Positions 26,290 through 34,899 of a DNA stretch of 59,678 nt are shown here, in pieces; within the stretch, counting starts at the first letter, position 1; each line of letters starts with the position of its first letter. The DNA is taken from contig JAQBPO010000096.1 of assembly GCA_028287465.1 (NCBI GenBank), forward strand, positions 1-59,678. The letters are read 5' to 3'. Under the pieces are notes generated by a model. It had not been told where the DNA came from. It worked only from the letters and a program-made list of their open reading frames with translations, and made no database searches. Source of the DNA: Fibrobacterota bacterium (GTDB taxonomy: Bacteria; Fibrobacterota; Fibrobacteria; UBA11236). A program made the translations under genes and the position numbers.

Positions 26290-28107
26290 ATGAGAATACC
26301 CATCTTCAAGGCCCTTGCCATGGGCCTCCTATTGACCTTCGCTCCCGCGAAAGCCGGGAGTACCGAGGAGGATTTGGCCCAGGCCAAGACCTATCTCAAG
26401 GACTATCTGAAGCAGGTCAACAAGCGCTATCCCTTCGCGGATTGGGAGAAGCAGGCGTCCAAATGCCGGAGCAACCTGGATCGGATGCGCTCCAAGCCCG
26501 CCTTCTCGGGCGAGAAATTCGACAAGGGGGCCTATTCCCAACTCGAGCCCATGGCCAAGGAAGTCGAGGAACTGCTCAAGCATCGGGCGGATACCGATAA
26601 GCTGATGAAGGAGCTTTACGTCGCGACCATTGTCTCCCGTATCGAAGGGTCGTTCTTCCAGGACGGCAAGCGCTGGGATCCGGAAGCCAAGCTGGCCTTC
26701 CAGCGCGCCCTGATGCCGTACGAAGGCGGAAGCCTAAGGCCCAAGACCTCGTTCCAGGCGAACGTCGCCGCCATCGATCGCGACTTCCGGCAAATCCAGA
26801 CGGCCTGGCTCTACGCTTTCGCCCAGGACTTCCTTGGCCGCCGCGTGGAGGACCACTTGCGCGCGAACGACCTCGCCAAGATCGAGGCGCTTTACGACGA
26901 CTATTCCCTGCAGCTGGATTACTGGACCCGGCAGATAGACGCCAATGCCGGGCAGGCCCAGGAGCAGCTGCAGCAATTGGCGAAGAAGTTCGAGGACAAT
27001 CGGCAATGGCTTAAGCAGAACCTGGAAAACCTACTCGAGGCCCTCAATACGGATTTCCTCTTCAGCGACCTGTTGGAATACGCCCATAAGCAGAAGGTGG
27101 AATTCACCCTCGAGGTCGAGGACAAGATAGAGGCCTCCCTGAAGGAGAGGAACCAATCCACCCTCGCGCCCATCCAGGCGCGCCTCGCGCAATGGAAGAA
27201 CTTCTCGGTCCAGCTCAAGGAAAGGACCGCCACCGCCGCTTCCCTGGCCCGCACCCAGCAGAGGCAGGCGCTCGCCAGGGCGGACGACGAACGGAAGGAG
27301 CGCGATCGGATGGAAGCGCTCAAGGAAGAGCAGCGGCGGATGGAACAGGATCAGAAGGAGAAATTCAAGCAGACGCTGTCCTCCCTCAAGACCTTCACCT
27401 TCAAGAGCGAGACCGCGGTCGAACTCGACGACGATTCGAAGAAGGCCCTCTCGACCAAATCGGGATTCCTCAAGACCAGCTACGTCCGCTCGGGCGTAGT
27501 CAAGCTGAAGGTCGACAAGTCCCGATTCAACGACACCCTCGCCTTGGTGCAGAAATTCTCCGTGGAACAGGGGCAGGTGGACTTCTCCAAGATGTCCCTG
27601 CAGGAACGCTCCAACCAGAGCGCCTACACCTACAACTCGCCGGCAGGGCGGACGAGCCAGGGTGATCTGGAGAATTTCGTCGCGGAGGTGGCGCTGGGCT
27701 CCTTCAGCACCTATTACAACTTCCTGTCCTATGTCACCCCCTCACGCTGGAGTCCGGGGCGGATATCCTGGAACGCCGATAGGAACGGGGAGAAGGTCAA
27801 CAAGGATCGGGAGTTCAGCTACGTGGACATGGTGGTCGACGCGCACCGCAAGCGTTCGGGCGGGAACAACAAACCCGAGTCCGTCCAGAACCTGCCCGCG
27901 AACATGATCGTGATCTTCAATCCCCAGGGCTCGATCATCCGGTTCCAGTCCTTCGCCGACGTGGACCAGGTGTCCATCCATGCCGGGGATATCGTGGAAG
28001 GGAAGCTCTACTACAAGTTCCTCAACTACTCCACGGACCGGCAACACATCTACCTGAACGGTATCGATCCGGAGATGAAGGTCGCCAGCCCGGCCGGGAA
28101 ATCCTGA
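26290..28107 (+). CDS. Secreted or periplasmic coiled-coil protein of unknown function
   Basis: This 605-aa protein begins with a short signal peptide (MRIPIFKALAMGLLLTFAPAKA). Residues ~25-390 are highly charged and helical, with long coiled-coil stretches, especially ~310-365 (RADDERKERDRMEALKEEQ and neighbours). The C-terminal ~200 residues become beta-rich (GVVKLKVDKSRFNDTL, YTYNSPAGRTSQGD, NMIVIFNPQGSIIRFQSF). I recognise no family, enzyme motif or C-terminal sorting tail. It follows the giant repeat protein by 180 nt in the same orientation and is convergent with the ABC operon 39 nt away. It could assist export or anchoring of the giant proteins, but that rests on position alone. Confidence 0.65.
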   Translation: MRIPIFKALAMGLLLTFAPAKAGSTEEDLAQAKTYLKDYLKQVNKRYPFADWEKQASKCRSNLDRMRSKPAFSGEKFDKGAYSQLEPMAKEVEELLKHRADTDKLMKELYVATIVSRIEGSFFQDGKRWDPEAKLAFQRALMPYEGGSLRPKTSFQANVAAIDRDFRQIQTAWLYAFAQDFLGRRVEDHLRANDLAKIEALYDDYSLQLDYWTRQIDANAGQAQEQLQQLAKKFEDNRQWLKQNLENLLEALNTDFLFSDLLEYAHKQKVEFTLEVEDKIEASLKERNQSTLAPIQARLAQWKNFSVQLKERTATAASLARTQQRQALARADDERKERDRMEALKEEQRRMEQDQKEKFKQTLSSLKTFTFKSETAVELDDDSKKALSTKSGFLKTSYVRSGVVKLKVDKSRFNDTLALVQKFSVEQGQVDFSKMSLQERSNQSAYTYNSPAGRTSQGDLENFVAEVALGSFSTYYNFLSYVTPSRWSPGRISWNADRNGEKVNKDREFSYVDMVVDAHRKRSGGNNKPESVQNLPANMIVIFNPQGSIIRFQSFADVDQVSIHAGDIVEGKLYYKFLNYSTDRQHIYLNGIDPEMKVASPAGKS

Positions 28108-28146
28108 TCGCCTGAGCCGACCGGGCGCGGGCGGCAGGGGAACCGG

Positions 28147-28944
28147 TCATAACCGCTTCTTCGAGAACAAGAACAGCCCCGTCACCACCGCGATCACGGA
28201 CCATAACGCACCGTTCGCCAAGGCATGCCATGATTCCTCGCGCAGGAAGAAATCGCTGACCTTGCCCAGGGACCAGGCATGGATGCCGCCGAACTGGGGC
28301 AGCATGTTGACGGTATTGGTGAAGAGCCCGCCTTCGCGCAGGAACCCTCCGTAATACCGCCACAGGTTGACCACGTAGATGACGGGCAGCAACAGGAGCC
28401 AAAGGAAGAAGATCATGAAATTGCCCATGAAATTCCGGAGCAGGAAGTAAAGGCTCACCAGGCAGAAGGTGGTCAACCCCAGTGGGATGACCAGGATGAA
28501 CAGGTTGGACAGGTTCACGCCCGCGACCCGGTAAAGCTCTTCCCAGAACAGGGCCACCGCGACCATGCCGTATGCGAGGGCGGGCAGGAAGACGGAAGCG
28601 ATCTTGGCCAGGTAAAGGGCCGGCCGCCCCACGTTGCGCGAGAGGATGAGGAGATCGTTGTTGCGCAGGTAATGGGTTCCGGTGCGGTCCAGGCAGAAGC
28701 ATAACGCGAACAAGGTGGTCAGGAAGACGATGGTGGAATAGCCGATCGCAACCACGTAGTTGAGCCGCAGGGCCTGGCCGACGAGCTCGCCGTTGAACTT
28801 GATGTCCCCCACCATGATATACCGGATAGGCACGACCAAGACTATAAGGCTGGCCAGAGCGGCCCACAAAAGCGGTCCCTTGACCACCGGAGCCAGTTCG
28901 AAAAGCAAAATGGCGCGCAGGCGCATGGACGGACCGGCGCTCAT
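28147..28944 (-). CDS. ABC transporter permease
   Basis: This 265-aa inner-membrane protein has about six hydrophobic helices, including WAALASLIVLVVPIRYIMVG, TIVFLTTLFALCFCL, MIFFLWLLLLPVIYVV and a last one ending in FLFSKKRL. It has the size and layout of ABC-2-type permeases. Its start overlaps the stop of the upstream ATPase by 4 nt, so the two are translationally coupled and form one transporter. The substrate is unknown. The lipoprotein at the head of the operon could be a helper. Confidence 0.8.
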   Translation of the reverse strand: MSAGPSMRLRAILLFELAPVVKGPLLWAALASLIVLVVPIRYIMVGDIKFNGELVGQALRLNYVVAIGYSTIVFLTTLFALCFCLDRTGTHYLRNNDLLILSRNVGRPALYLAKIASVFLPALAYGMVAVALFWEELYRVAGVNLSNLFILVIPLGLTTFCLVSLYFLLRNFMGNFMIFFLWLLLLPVIYVVNLWRYYGGFLREGGLFTNTVNMLPQFGGIHAWSLGKVSDFFLREESWHALANGALWSVIAVVTGLFLFSKKRL

Positions 28945-29648
28945 CGTACCCGCTCCAGGAAATATTTTTCGAACGCGTTGAAGTCCTGGAAATCCGACAT
29001 GGGGCTGGATCCCGCGACCTTGCCCTTGTGGAGCACAAGCACCTGATCCGCGAGATGCATGACCTCGGCGAGGCGGTGGGTGGAGATGAGCAAGGTGGTC
29101 CCGGAGGCTTTGAGGGCGTCCAACTTGCCCCGCAACATGGCGATGCCGACCGGATCCAACCCGCTGTTGGGCTCATCCAGGATCAACAGCCTGCCGCAAT
29201 CCAGCATCGCGATGGCCAGGGCCAGGCGCTGTTTCATCCCTTTCGAATACGCACGGATGGGCTTGCCGGTCAGCTCCAGCCCGAATCCGTCCAGGTAGGC
29301 TTCCAGCCCCTGGGCGGCTTCGCGCCTGTCCAGGCCGGTCAATCGGGAATGCAAGGCGATCAGATCATGGGCGCGCGCGCGCTCGGGAAAATCCACGGAT
29401 TCCTGCAGGTAGCCAATGCCGCGCCGGGCCGCCGGTTGGCTGGTCGATTCCCCGAAGAGGGCGGCGGAGCCGCGGGAAGGCGGCCGCAAGCCCAGGATCA
29501 TATGGATGAAGGAACTCTTGCCGGCTCCGTTCTCGCCCACCAGGGCCACGCAGGCCCCCGCGGGGATGTCCAGGGTGATGGGGCCGATGACGGACCCGCG
29601 CCCATAATCCAGTTCCAGGCCCTTGCATGAGATGGATGGCGCGTCCAT
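28941..29648 (-). CDS. ABC transporter ATP-binding protein
   Basis: This 235-aa ABC ATPase energises the adjacent permease. Walker A GENGAGKSS is near residues 38-46, a Q-loop-like YLQESVDF near 80 and a signature reading YSKGMKQRLALA near 138, an SKGM variant of LSGGQ seen in ABC-2 exporters. Walker B is LLILDEPNSGLDP near 155, with an H-loop STHRL near 190. The fold resembles CcmA/NatA-type exporters. Its 5' end is 3 nt from the stop of the lipoprotein gene and its 3' end overlaps the permease start by 4 nt. Confidence 0.9.
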   Translation of the reverse strand: MDAPSISCKGLELDYGRGSVIGPITLDIPAGACVALVGENGAGKSSFIHMILGLRPPSRGSAALFGESTSQPAARRGIGYLQESVDFPERARAHDLIALHSRLTGLDRREAAQGLEAYLDGFGLELTGKPIRAYSKGMKQRLALAIAMLDCGRLLILDEPNSGLDPVGIAMLRGKLDALKASGTTLLISTHRLAEVMHLADQVLVLHKGKVAGSSPMSDFQDFNAFEKYFLERVR

Positions 29649-29651
29649 GGA

Positions 29652-30437
29652 TCAGAGTCTTTCCAGGGTCCGGAGCAATTCCATCTCGACCGGGATGGCG
29701 CCGGACTGGGATGGGTTGGTGCCGTTTTCGCTGCGCCAGCCGAAATCATCCCAGACCTGTTCGGCCTTGAGCAAACCGGACGCGCCGTACCGGAAGGTCC
29801 CGTTGGCGATAGGCTTTTCCCCGTCCGCGACGGTCTCCTCGATGACCCAGGACTCCTCCAGGCGGCCCTGGTAGGCGATGGTGTCGATGGAGGTCTGCTT
29901 GCGGCGCAGGCGAAGGATCCCCATCGCTTGGGACTCGTTCCACCCTTCGACGAACAGGGACGGAATGGCGAGTATGGAGGCGCTGTCCGCCCCGATGGCT
30001 GCGGATGCGTCCTTGCCGGCCGCCGCTCCCGCCGCGACCTTGAGAGGGAAGAATCGGGCCCCGCCTCCGGTTGCCGCGCCCTCCAGGACCACGCCTTGAG
30101 TGGAAAACCGCACCACCCGTTCGGCCTGCTCCAGGAGGATTCCCGAAGAATCGTCGGTGATCCGGAGGGAAAGGATTTTAAGGCCTTCCGGACCTTCAAG
30201 CGAGTCCCGCAAAAGCTTGAAAACAAGGTGGCGGCGGGAAAGGATCTTTTCCGGGGAAGCCGCGGCCGGCCTCCGGACGGACTCCGTTACGCGGAAGACA
30301 ACGGAATCCCCGGGAACGGTCAAGCCGTTCAGGGTGCGTATGTCCGAAGGCTTGGAGCGGAATTCGCGCGTGGTGAAGAGGTCGCAGCCCCAGAGGAGAA
30401 CGGCCGCCATGCAAATAAGGCCGGATTTCCGCAGCAT
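29652..30437 (-). CDS. Lipoprotein of unknown function heading the ABC operon
   Basis: This 261-aa protein starts MLRKSGLICMAAVLLWGC, a lipoprotein signal peptide with lipobox LLWGC. The mature part is beta-rich (VVFRVTESVRRPA, GLKILSLRITDDSSG, SWVIEETVADGEKPI, GTFRYGASGLLKAEQVW). I recognise no family. The frame is open upstream, but the ATG at 30437 is favoured by the lipobox and by a strong promoter just before it. It is the first gene of a tight lipoprotein/ATPase/permease operon, so it is probably an envelope component linked to that transporter. Confidence 0.72.
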   Translation of the reverse strand: MLRKSGLICMAAVLLWGCDLFTTREFRSKPSDIRTLNGLTVPGDSVVFRVTESVRRPAAASPEKILSRRHLVFKLLRDSLEGPEGLKILSLRITDDSSGILLEQAERVVRFSTQGVVLEGAATGGGARFFPLKVAAGAAAGKDASAAIGADSASILAIPSLFVEGWNESQAMGILRLRRKQTSIDTIAYQGRLEESWVIEETVADGEKPIANGTFRYGASGLLKAEQVWDDFGWRSENGTNPSQSGAIPVEMELLRTLERL

Positions 30438-30447
30438 TTGCCTAGGC

Positions 30448-30476
30448 AATATACTTGCAAAAGGGGGACACGCCAA
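30448..30476 (-). promoter_or_regulatory. Promoter of the lipoprotein-ABC operon
   Basis: Read on the minus strand: TTGGCG, a 17-nt spacer and TATATT. The -10 ends 10 nt before the ATG at 30437, giving a predicted 5' leader of about 4 nt and no Shine-Dalgarno site. Confidence 0.6.
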
Positions 30477-30516
30477 CCTGCCCCGGAATCCCCGCAACAA
30501 TTGGTAGGTTTTGCCC

Positions 30517-31332
30517 ATGCCGGATACCTCGGATTCAAAGGGCCAGGACCGCCCCAGGTCCCTGCAAATCGATCTGCAGACGCGGTTCGGCCGCGTGAAA
30601 GGTAACCTGTCCGTTCCGCCGGGATCGGTCCGTCTCGCCGAACTGGCCTGGAATTCCATGGCCATCGACGAAAGGCTGATCGCCATGGCGACCGCCTCCG
30701 AGGCCAGGCAAGGGCGTCAGGTTTCGTGCAAGCAAGGCTGCGGGGCATGCTGCCGCCAGGCCGTCCCGCTTTCCCCGGCCGAAGCCTGGATGATCGCGGA
30801 CGTGGTGGCGTCCCTGCCGGAAGCCCGCAAGGCCGAAACCCTGGCGCGCTTCACGGCCGCCAAGGAACGCCTTGGCAGCGAAGGCTTCGGCGAACGCTCC
30901 CTCCATGGCGCGAGCGAGGCGGAAATCACCCGGCTCGGGCTGGATTATTTCAAGTTGGGCATCGCCTGCCCATTCCTGGTCGACGAATCCTGCTCCATCC
31001 ATCCCAACCGGCCCTCCGCCTGCCGGGAATTCCTGGTCACCTCCCCGGCCGAGAATTGCTCCGACCCCGCCGGGAAGCCCATCCAGGGCGTGCCGACCGC
31101 GGGCAGCCTGACCGACGCCTTGTCCAAGCTCTCCGCCATGGTGATGGGCGGGGAACCGCAGGCCATTCCCATGACCCTGGCCCTGGAATGGGCCGCCGCC
31201 AACCTCGAGGCCGGCAGCGTACGCTACGATGCCGCCATGCTGTTGGCCGGGTTGGTGCAGTTCCTCGGACCAGGCCCGGCGGCAACCCAGGCTCAGTCTG
31301 AGACCTCCCCGGCGACCCCTCCGGTTTCCTGA
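30517..31332 (+). CDS. YkgJ-type cysteine-cluster protein
   Basis: This 271-aa protein carries the YkgJ (CxxCxxCC zinc/iron-chelating) pattern: CKQGCGACCRQAVPLS near residues 70-85, then CPFLVDESCSIHPNRPSACREF near 152-173, a split set of eight or so Cys. Such proteins bind metal through the cysteines; no reaction is established. The N-terminal 60 residues and the Ala/Pro-rich C-terminus are outside the domain. The ATG at 30517 follows TAGGTT by exactly 6 nt, which can be read as a leaderless -10; a GGTAGG Shine-Dalgarno reading is also possible. It is divergent from the lipoprotein gene and lies 24 nt before the HK-RR pair. Confidence 0.8.
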   Translation: MPDTSDSKGQDRPRSLQIDLQTRFGRVKGNLSVPPGSVRLAELAWNSMAIDERLIAMATASEARQGRQVSCKQGCGACCRQAVPLSPAEAWMIADVVASLPEARKAETLARFTAAKERLGSEGFGERSLHGASEAEITRLGLDYFKLGIACPFLVDESCSIHPNRPSACREFLVTSPAENCSDPAGKPIQGVPTAGSLTDALSKLSAMVMGGEPQAIPMTLALEWAAANLEAGSVRYDAAMLLAGLVQFLGPGPAATQAQSETSPATPPVS

Positions 31333-31356
31333 ACCGTTCTTGCTAATTTTAACCGC

Positions 31357-32286
31357 ATGAGTTTCAAGACCGCGCTCTCCATCGTGGTTTTCGTTGTGGC
31401 GGCGGGCATGGTCGTCACCCTGCTGGTCCTATGGAACGTGTACATCATTTCCGATTACCATACCATCCGGGAATTGTACATGTCCGCCCATGGCACGCCC
31501 GAAGTCCCGGCCTCCGGCCGGTGGGCCGTGCTGGCGCTGGGCATCACCTTCCTGTCCATCGTGCTCGTCGTGCTCTCCTTCTACTTCGTCACCTTCCTGC
31601 GCGGCTCCCGCTTCAAGCAACAGCAGAAGGATTTCGTGAACATGATGACCCATGAGCTCAAGCTGCCCATGTCCTCCATCCAGATGTTCGCCCAGACCTT
31701 GAGGCAGAAGGAGCTGGTCCCGGAGGAACGCGAACGGTTCCTGGACGCCATCCTGAACGATTGCGCCCGGCTCAACCTGCTCGTGGACCATCTCCTCAAA
31801 TCCCAGCAGATCGAACAGGGCAAGCTGCCCGTGAGCCTGCGCCGCACGGACCTCCGCGCCTTCATCGAGGATTTCGCCCGCAAATGGCCCCGCCCCCTGG
31901 TGGTGCGCATGGATGGCGATGCCGTAGCCCAGGTCGACCACGTGCTCCTGGATTTGGCCCTTACGAACCTCATCAACAATGCCGAGAAATACGGCAAGGG
32001 TTCCGTTCCCGAATTGTCCCTGGATCCGGATCCGGCCCATGCCCTCATCAGCGTGCGGGACGGCGGCGCTCCAATCCCGAAGCGATACGCGAAGAAAATC
32101 TTCAAGCGCTTCTTCCGAATGCCCAACCGCGACACCCGGAGGCAGAATGGGGTGGGCCTGGGGTTGTATATCGTCAAGACCATCGCGCGCCAGCATGACG
32201 GTTCCATCCACCTCGTAAGCGGGAGCGCAGAGACGGACGGATGGAAGGGGAACCGCTTCACCTTGAGCATCCCGAGGGCGAAATGA
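31357..32286 (+). CDS. Membrane sensor histidine kinase
   Basis: This 309-aa kinase has two membrane helices (about 8-28 and 57-80) flanking a short ~28-residue periplasmic loop, so it may sense a membrane or intramembrane signal. HisKA carries phospho-acceptor H99 in MMTHELKLPM, and HATPase_c shows NLINNAEKYGKG, VRDGGAPIP and GVGLGLYIVK. There is no HAMP domain. The ATG follows a -10-like TAATTT at near-leaderless spacing (7 nt). Its stop overlaps the start of the response regulator by 4 nt, giving a coupled two-component system. Confidence 0.92.
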   Translation: MSFKTALSIVVFVVAAGMVVTLLVLWNVYIISDYHTIRELYMSAHGTPEVPASGRWAVLALGITFLSIVLVVLSFYFVTFLRGSRFKQQQKDFVNMMTHELKLPMSSIQMFAQTLRQKELVPEERERFLDAILNDCARLNLLVDHLLKSQQIEQGKLPVSLRRTDLRAFIEDFARKWPRPLVVRMDGDAVAQVDHVLLDLALTNLINNAEKYGKGSVPELSLDPDPAHALISVRDGGAPIPKRYAKKIFKRFFRMPNRDTRRQNGVGLGLYIVKTIARQHDGSIHLVSGSAETDGWKGNRFTLSIPRAK

Positions 32287-32972
32287 ACCGCATCCTCCTA
32301 ATAGAAGACGATCGAAACATGGCCATGGGCCTGGTCTTCAACCTCAAGTCGGAAGGCTTCGAGGTCACCCATTGCGTGGACGGCGAATCCGGGATGGCGG
32401 CGATGGCGGAAAGGGATTTCGACCTGCTGGTGCTCGACTGGATGCTTCCGGGCATGGACGGCCTGGAAGTCCTGCGCCAGCTCCGCAAGAAGAACGTATC
32501 CGTTCCGGTACTCCTTCTGACGGCGCGCGACTCCAAGGACGATATCGTGGAGGGTCTGGACAGCGGCGCGGACGACTACCTGGCCAAGCCCTTCGACATC
32601 AACATCCTCATGGCCCGCATCCGCTCGCTTCTGCGCAGCCGCGCCTGGCTGACCCAGAAGGAGACCGTCAAGGACGCCCGCTTCGGAAGCATCTACATCA
32701 ACTTCGAGACCTTCGAGGCCTCCGTGGCCGAGCGGCAGGTGCGGCTCAGCTACAAGGAGGCCATGATCATGAAGCTTTTCTGGGAAAAGCGCAACCAGGT
32801 CATCACCCGGGAGGAATTGCTCCAGAAGGTATGGGGGATCGAGGGCTATATCCAGAGCCGCACGGTGGACAACCATATCGTGCAATTGCGGAAAATCTTC
32901 GAGGAGAACCCCAAGAATCCGAAACTGATCCTGTCCATCCACGGATCGGGCTACAAATTCGTGGGCGGATGA
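32283..32972 (+). CDS. OmpR/PhoB-family response regulator
   Basis: This 229-aa regulator has a receiver domain (acidic pocket IEDD at 7-10, phospho-acceptor D52 in LVLDWMLPG, conserved Lys in YLAKPF) and a C-terminal winged helix (about 130-229) with LSYKEAMIMKLFWEKR, ITREELLQKVWG and RTVDNHIVQLRKIFEENPKNP. It is the cognate partner of the kinase whose stop it overlaps by 4 nt. The promoter it binds cannot be read from the sequence; the metalloprotease-like gene 37 nt downstream is one possible target. Confidence 0.95.
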   Translation: MNRILLIEDDRNMAMGLVFNLKSEGFEVTHCVDGESGMAAMAERDFDLLVLDWMLPGMDGLEVLRQLRKKNVSVPVLLLTARDSKDDIVEGLDSGADDYLAKPFDINILMARIRSLLRSRAWLTQKETVKDARFGSIYINFETFEASVAERQVRLSYKEAMIMKLFWEKRNQVITREELLQKVWGIEGYIQSRTVDNHIVQLRKIFEENPKNPKLILSIHGSGYKFVGG

Positions 32973-33009
32973 CCCCGGGACTTGGATATTGCAGTCTGGG
33001 TGGAGTACC

Positions 33010-34815
33010 ATGGATAATCCGCCGGGAGGCCCTTTGATCCGTTCTCGACCGTCCATTTTCCGCCGCTGCCTTATTTCCGCCGCCCTTTCCCTTTCCGCCA
33101 TCGCGTCCATGCCCTTGGAAGCCGACGCCGCCCGGTGCGGCACGGCCATGCTCTTCGAACCGGGAAGGGGCCTCCATCCCGCCTTCAAGACCGGCGCCTT
33201 GGCGGCCAGGGTGGCCGCGGTGGACAACCGGGCCCGCACCCTGGAATCGGACAACTTCCTCATCCACTATTCCCTGCGGGCCTGGCACCGCGTGCATACG
33301 GAACCCGGGGACTCCGCCCTCGTGCGCGCCGCCGATTCCCTGTTCACCCTGCTCGCATCCCTTCCGGACGGCCCGCGCGACTCCGCCGTCTATGCGCGGT
33401 TGGATTCCGCCCACTATCCCCATCCGGCCTACATCCTCAAGACCCGGGATTATTTCGAATCGGCGCGGGCCTATTATGTCGGCACCCTGGGAATGTTGCC
33501 GCCTTCTTCGAGCGCCCTCTCCGTGCAATACAACGTATCCCCCTCGCTCAACCGGAAATTCCCCGTCGACGTCGTGGACGTGGGGACGGTGGACAGCTTT
33601 TTCGCCGGGGAGACCTATGCCGTCACCTATCCCCCGCCGGATCTCTCCATCGCTTTCGAAAACGACTTCATCTGCCGCACCAGCCTGGACGCGAACGGCC
33701 GCATCCGGGGAGACAGCATCAAGAGCCGCCTTTCAGGCGAGGTCATCCACAATTACGCGGCGGAGTGGGAGCTCGGCATCAAGGTGACGGCCTTCCACGA
33801 ATTCTACCACGCCGTCCAGTTCACCTACATCCCCAGGGTGACCACCTATCATGCCTGGTACGAAATCTCGGCGACCGGCATGGAGGAACGCAATGCCGGC
33901 GAGGTCAACGATTACCTGCAGTACCTTCCCTGCGTCCTCTATAACCATGAACGCATCCCGCTCACGTCCACCTTGCAAGGCCCCTGCACCCACTATCCCA
34001 TGTACGGCCAAGCCATCTTCCATCAATACCTGAGCAAGGCCCTGGATTCCGCCTTCGACGTTCGCGTTTGGGATCAGCTCAGGCGAAATGGGGACGCCCT
34101 CAAGGACGGGCTGGAAACCGCCTTCGCCAAATACGGGCAATCCATGGCCACGCTTTATCCCGACTATGCTTCCCAGGTTTTCTTCGCGGGCAAACGCTTC
34201 CGCCCGCCCGGTCCCTCGTTCACGTCCGATATCCCGCTCTGGCCCAACATCTCCATGGATTCCGTGGATCTGTCCAGCGCCGCGGCCGACCGGGTCATCA
34301 CCCTTCCCGTCCTGACCTTCGGAGTGCTCAAGGTGAAATGGGGCCCGAAGGCCTACGCCCGGACCTTGCAGGCCAAGGTGGCCTCCGGCATCACCCGAAT
34401 CCACGCTTCCGCCGACACGTCCATCGTGGAACACCTCCTGGAAACCAGGATTGCCTTGGGCCCTCCGCGCGATGGGTTCGACGCGTATTACCTGGTCCTC
34501 CCCAATCCGTCCTATACGGAAAAGGCCACGGTGGAGATCAAGGAGTCGGACGCGCAGTTCTACGCCTACCCCAATCCCGTGCGGACCCTGGCCCCCGCGA
34601 CCCTCTATTTCTCCCAAGGTCGGGACATGGCCTTTCCCTCGCAGGTGCGCATCTACGGGGAAAACGGCCGCCTGGTGCGGACCTTGGAATTCACGTCCCC
34701 GGATCAGTCCATGACCTGGGATTTGCATGATGCGGGGAACCAGACGGTGAAACCCGGGCTGTATTATTACCGCCTGGCCCAGGAATCCCTGAAAGTCCTG
34801 GTAGTCCTCCGCTGA
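33010..34815 (+). CDS. Secreted metalloprotease-like protein with a type IX-like C-terminal tail
   Basis: This 601-aa exported protein has an N-terminal signal (basic IRSRPSIFRRC, then LISAALSLSAIASM, cleavage near ADAA). A zinc-protease motif HEFYH is at residues 263-267 in TAFHEFYHAVQF. Downstream acidic residues in YEISATGMEERNAGE could supply the third ligand, as in gluzincin-like enzymes. No pro-domain is obvious. The C-terminal ~90 residues (YAYPNPVRTLAPATLYF, then VRIYGENGRLVRTLEF, WDLHD, KPGLYYYRL) match the FlgD-like/Por secretion sorting pattern well. A GGTGGAG Shine-Dalgarno site supports ATG 33010. A strong terminator follows. Confidence 0.8.
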   Translation: MDNPPGGPLIRSRPSIFRRCLISAALSLSAIASMPLEADAARCGTAMLFEPGRGLHPAFKTGALAARVAAVDNRARTLESDNFLIHYSLRAWHRVHTEPGDSALVRAADSLFTLLASLPDGPRDSAVYARLDSAHYPHPAYILKTRDYFESARAYYVGTLGMLPPSSSALSVQYNVSPSLNRKFPVDVVDVGTVDSFFAGETYAVTYPPPDLSIAFENDFICRTSLDANGRIRGDSIKSRLSGEVIHNYAAEWELGIKVTAFHEFYHAVQFTYIPRVTTYHAWYEISATGMEERNAGEVNDYLQYLPCVLYNHERIPLTSTLQGPCTHYPMYGQAIFHQYLSKALDSAFDVRVWDQLRRNGDALKDGLETAFAKYGQSMATLYPDYASQVFFAGKRFRPPGPSFTSDIPLWPNISMDSVDLSSAAADRVITLPVLTFGVLKVKWGPKAYARTLQAKVASGITRIHASADTSIVEHLLETRIALGPPRDGFDAYYLVLPNPSYTEKATVEIKESDAQFYAYPNPVRTLAPATLYFSQGRDMAFPSQVRIYGENGRLVRTLEFTSPDQSMTWDLHDAGNQTVKPGLYYYRLAQESLKVLVVLR

Positions 34816-34824
34816 ACAAAAAGA

Positions 34825-34850
34825 AAAGCCCCTCCGTTGGGAGGGGCTTT
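34825..34850 (+). terminator. Rho-independent terminator after the metalloprotease-like gene
   Basis: A perfect 11-bp stem, AAAGCCCCTCC (34825-34835) with GGAGGGGCTTT (34840-34850), and a 4-nt GTTG loop. The T run is partly inside the stem. It ends the plus-strand unit and could also act on the convergent minus-strand gene. Confidence 0.85.
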
Positions 34851-34899
34851 ATCCTATTCGAGATCGGAAGGCGGACGGACGTTCAATCCGGGTCCTTGC

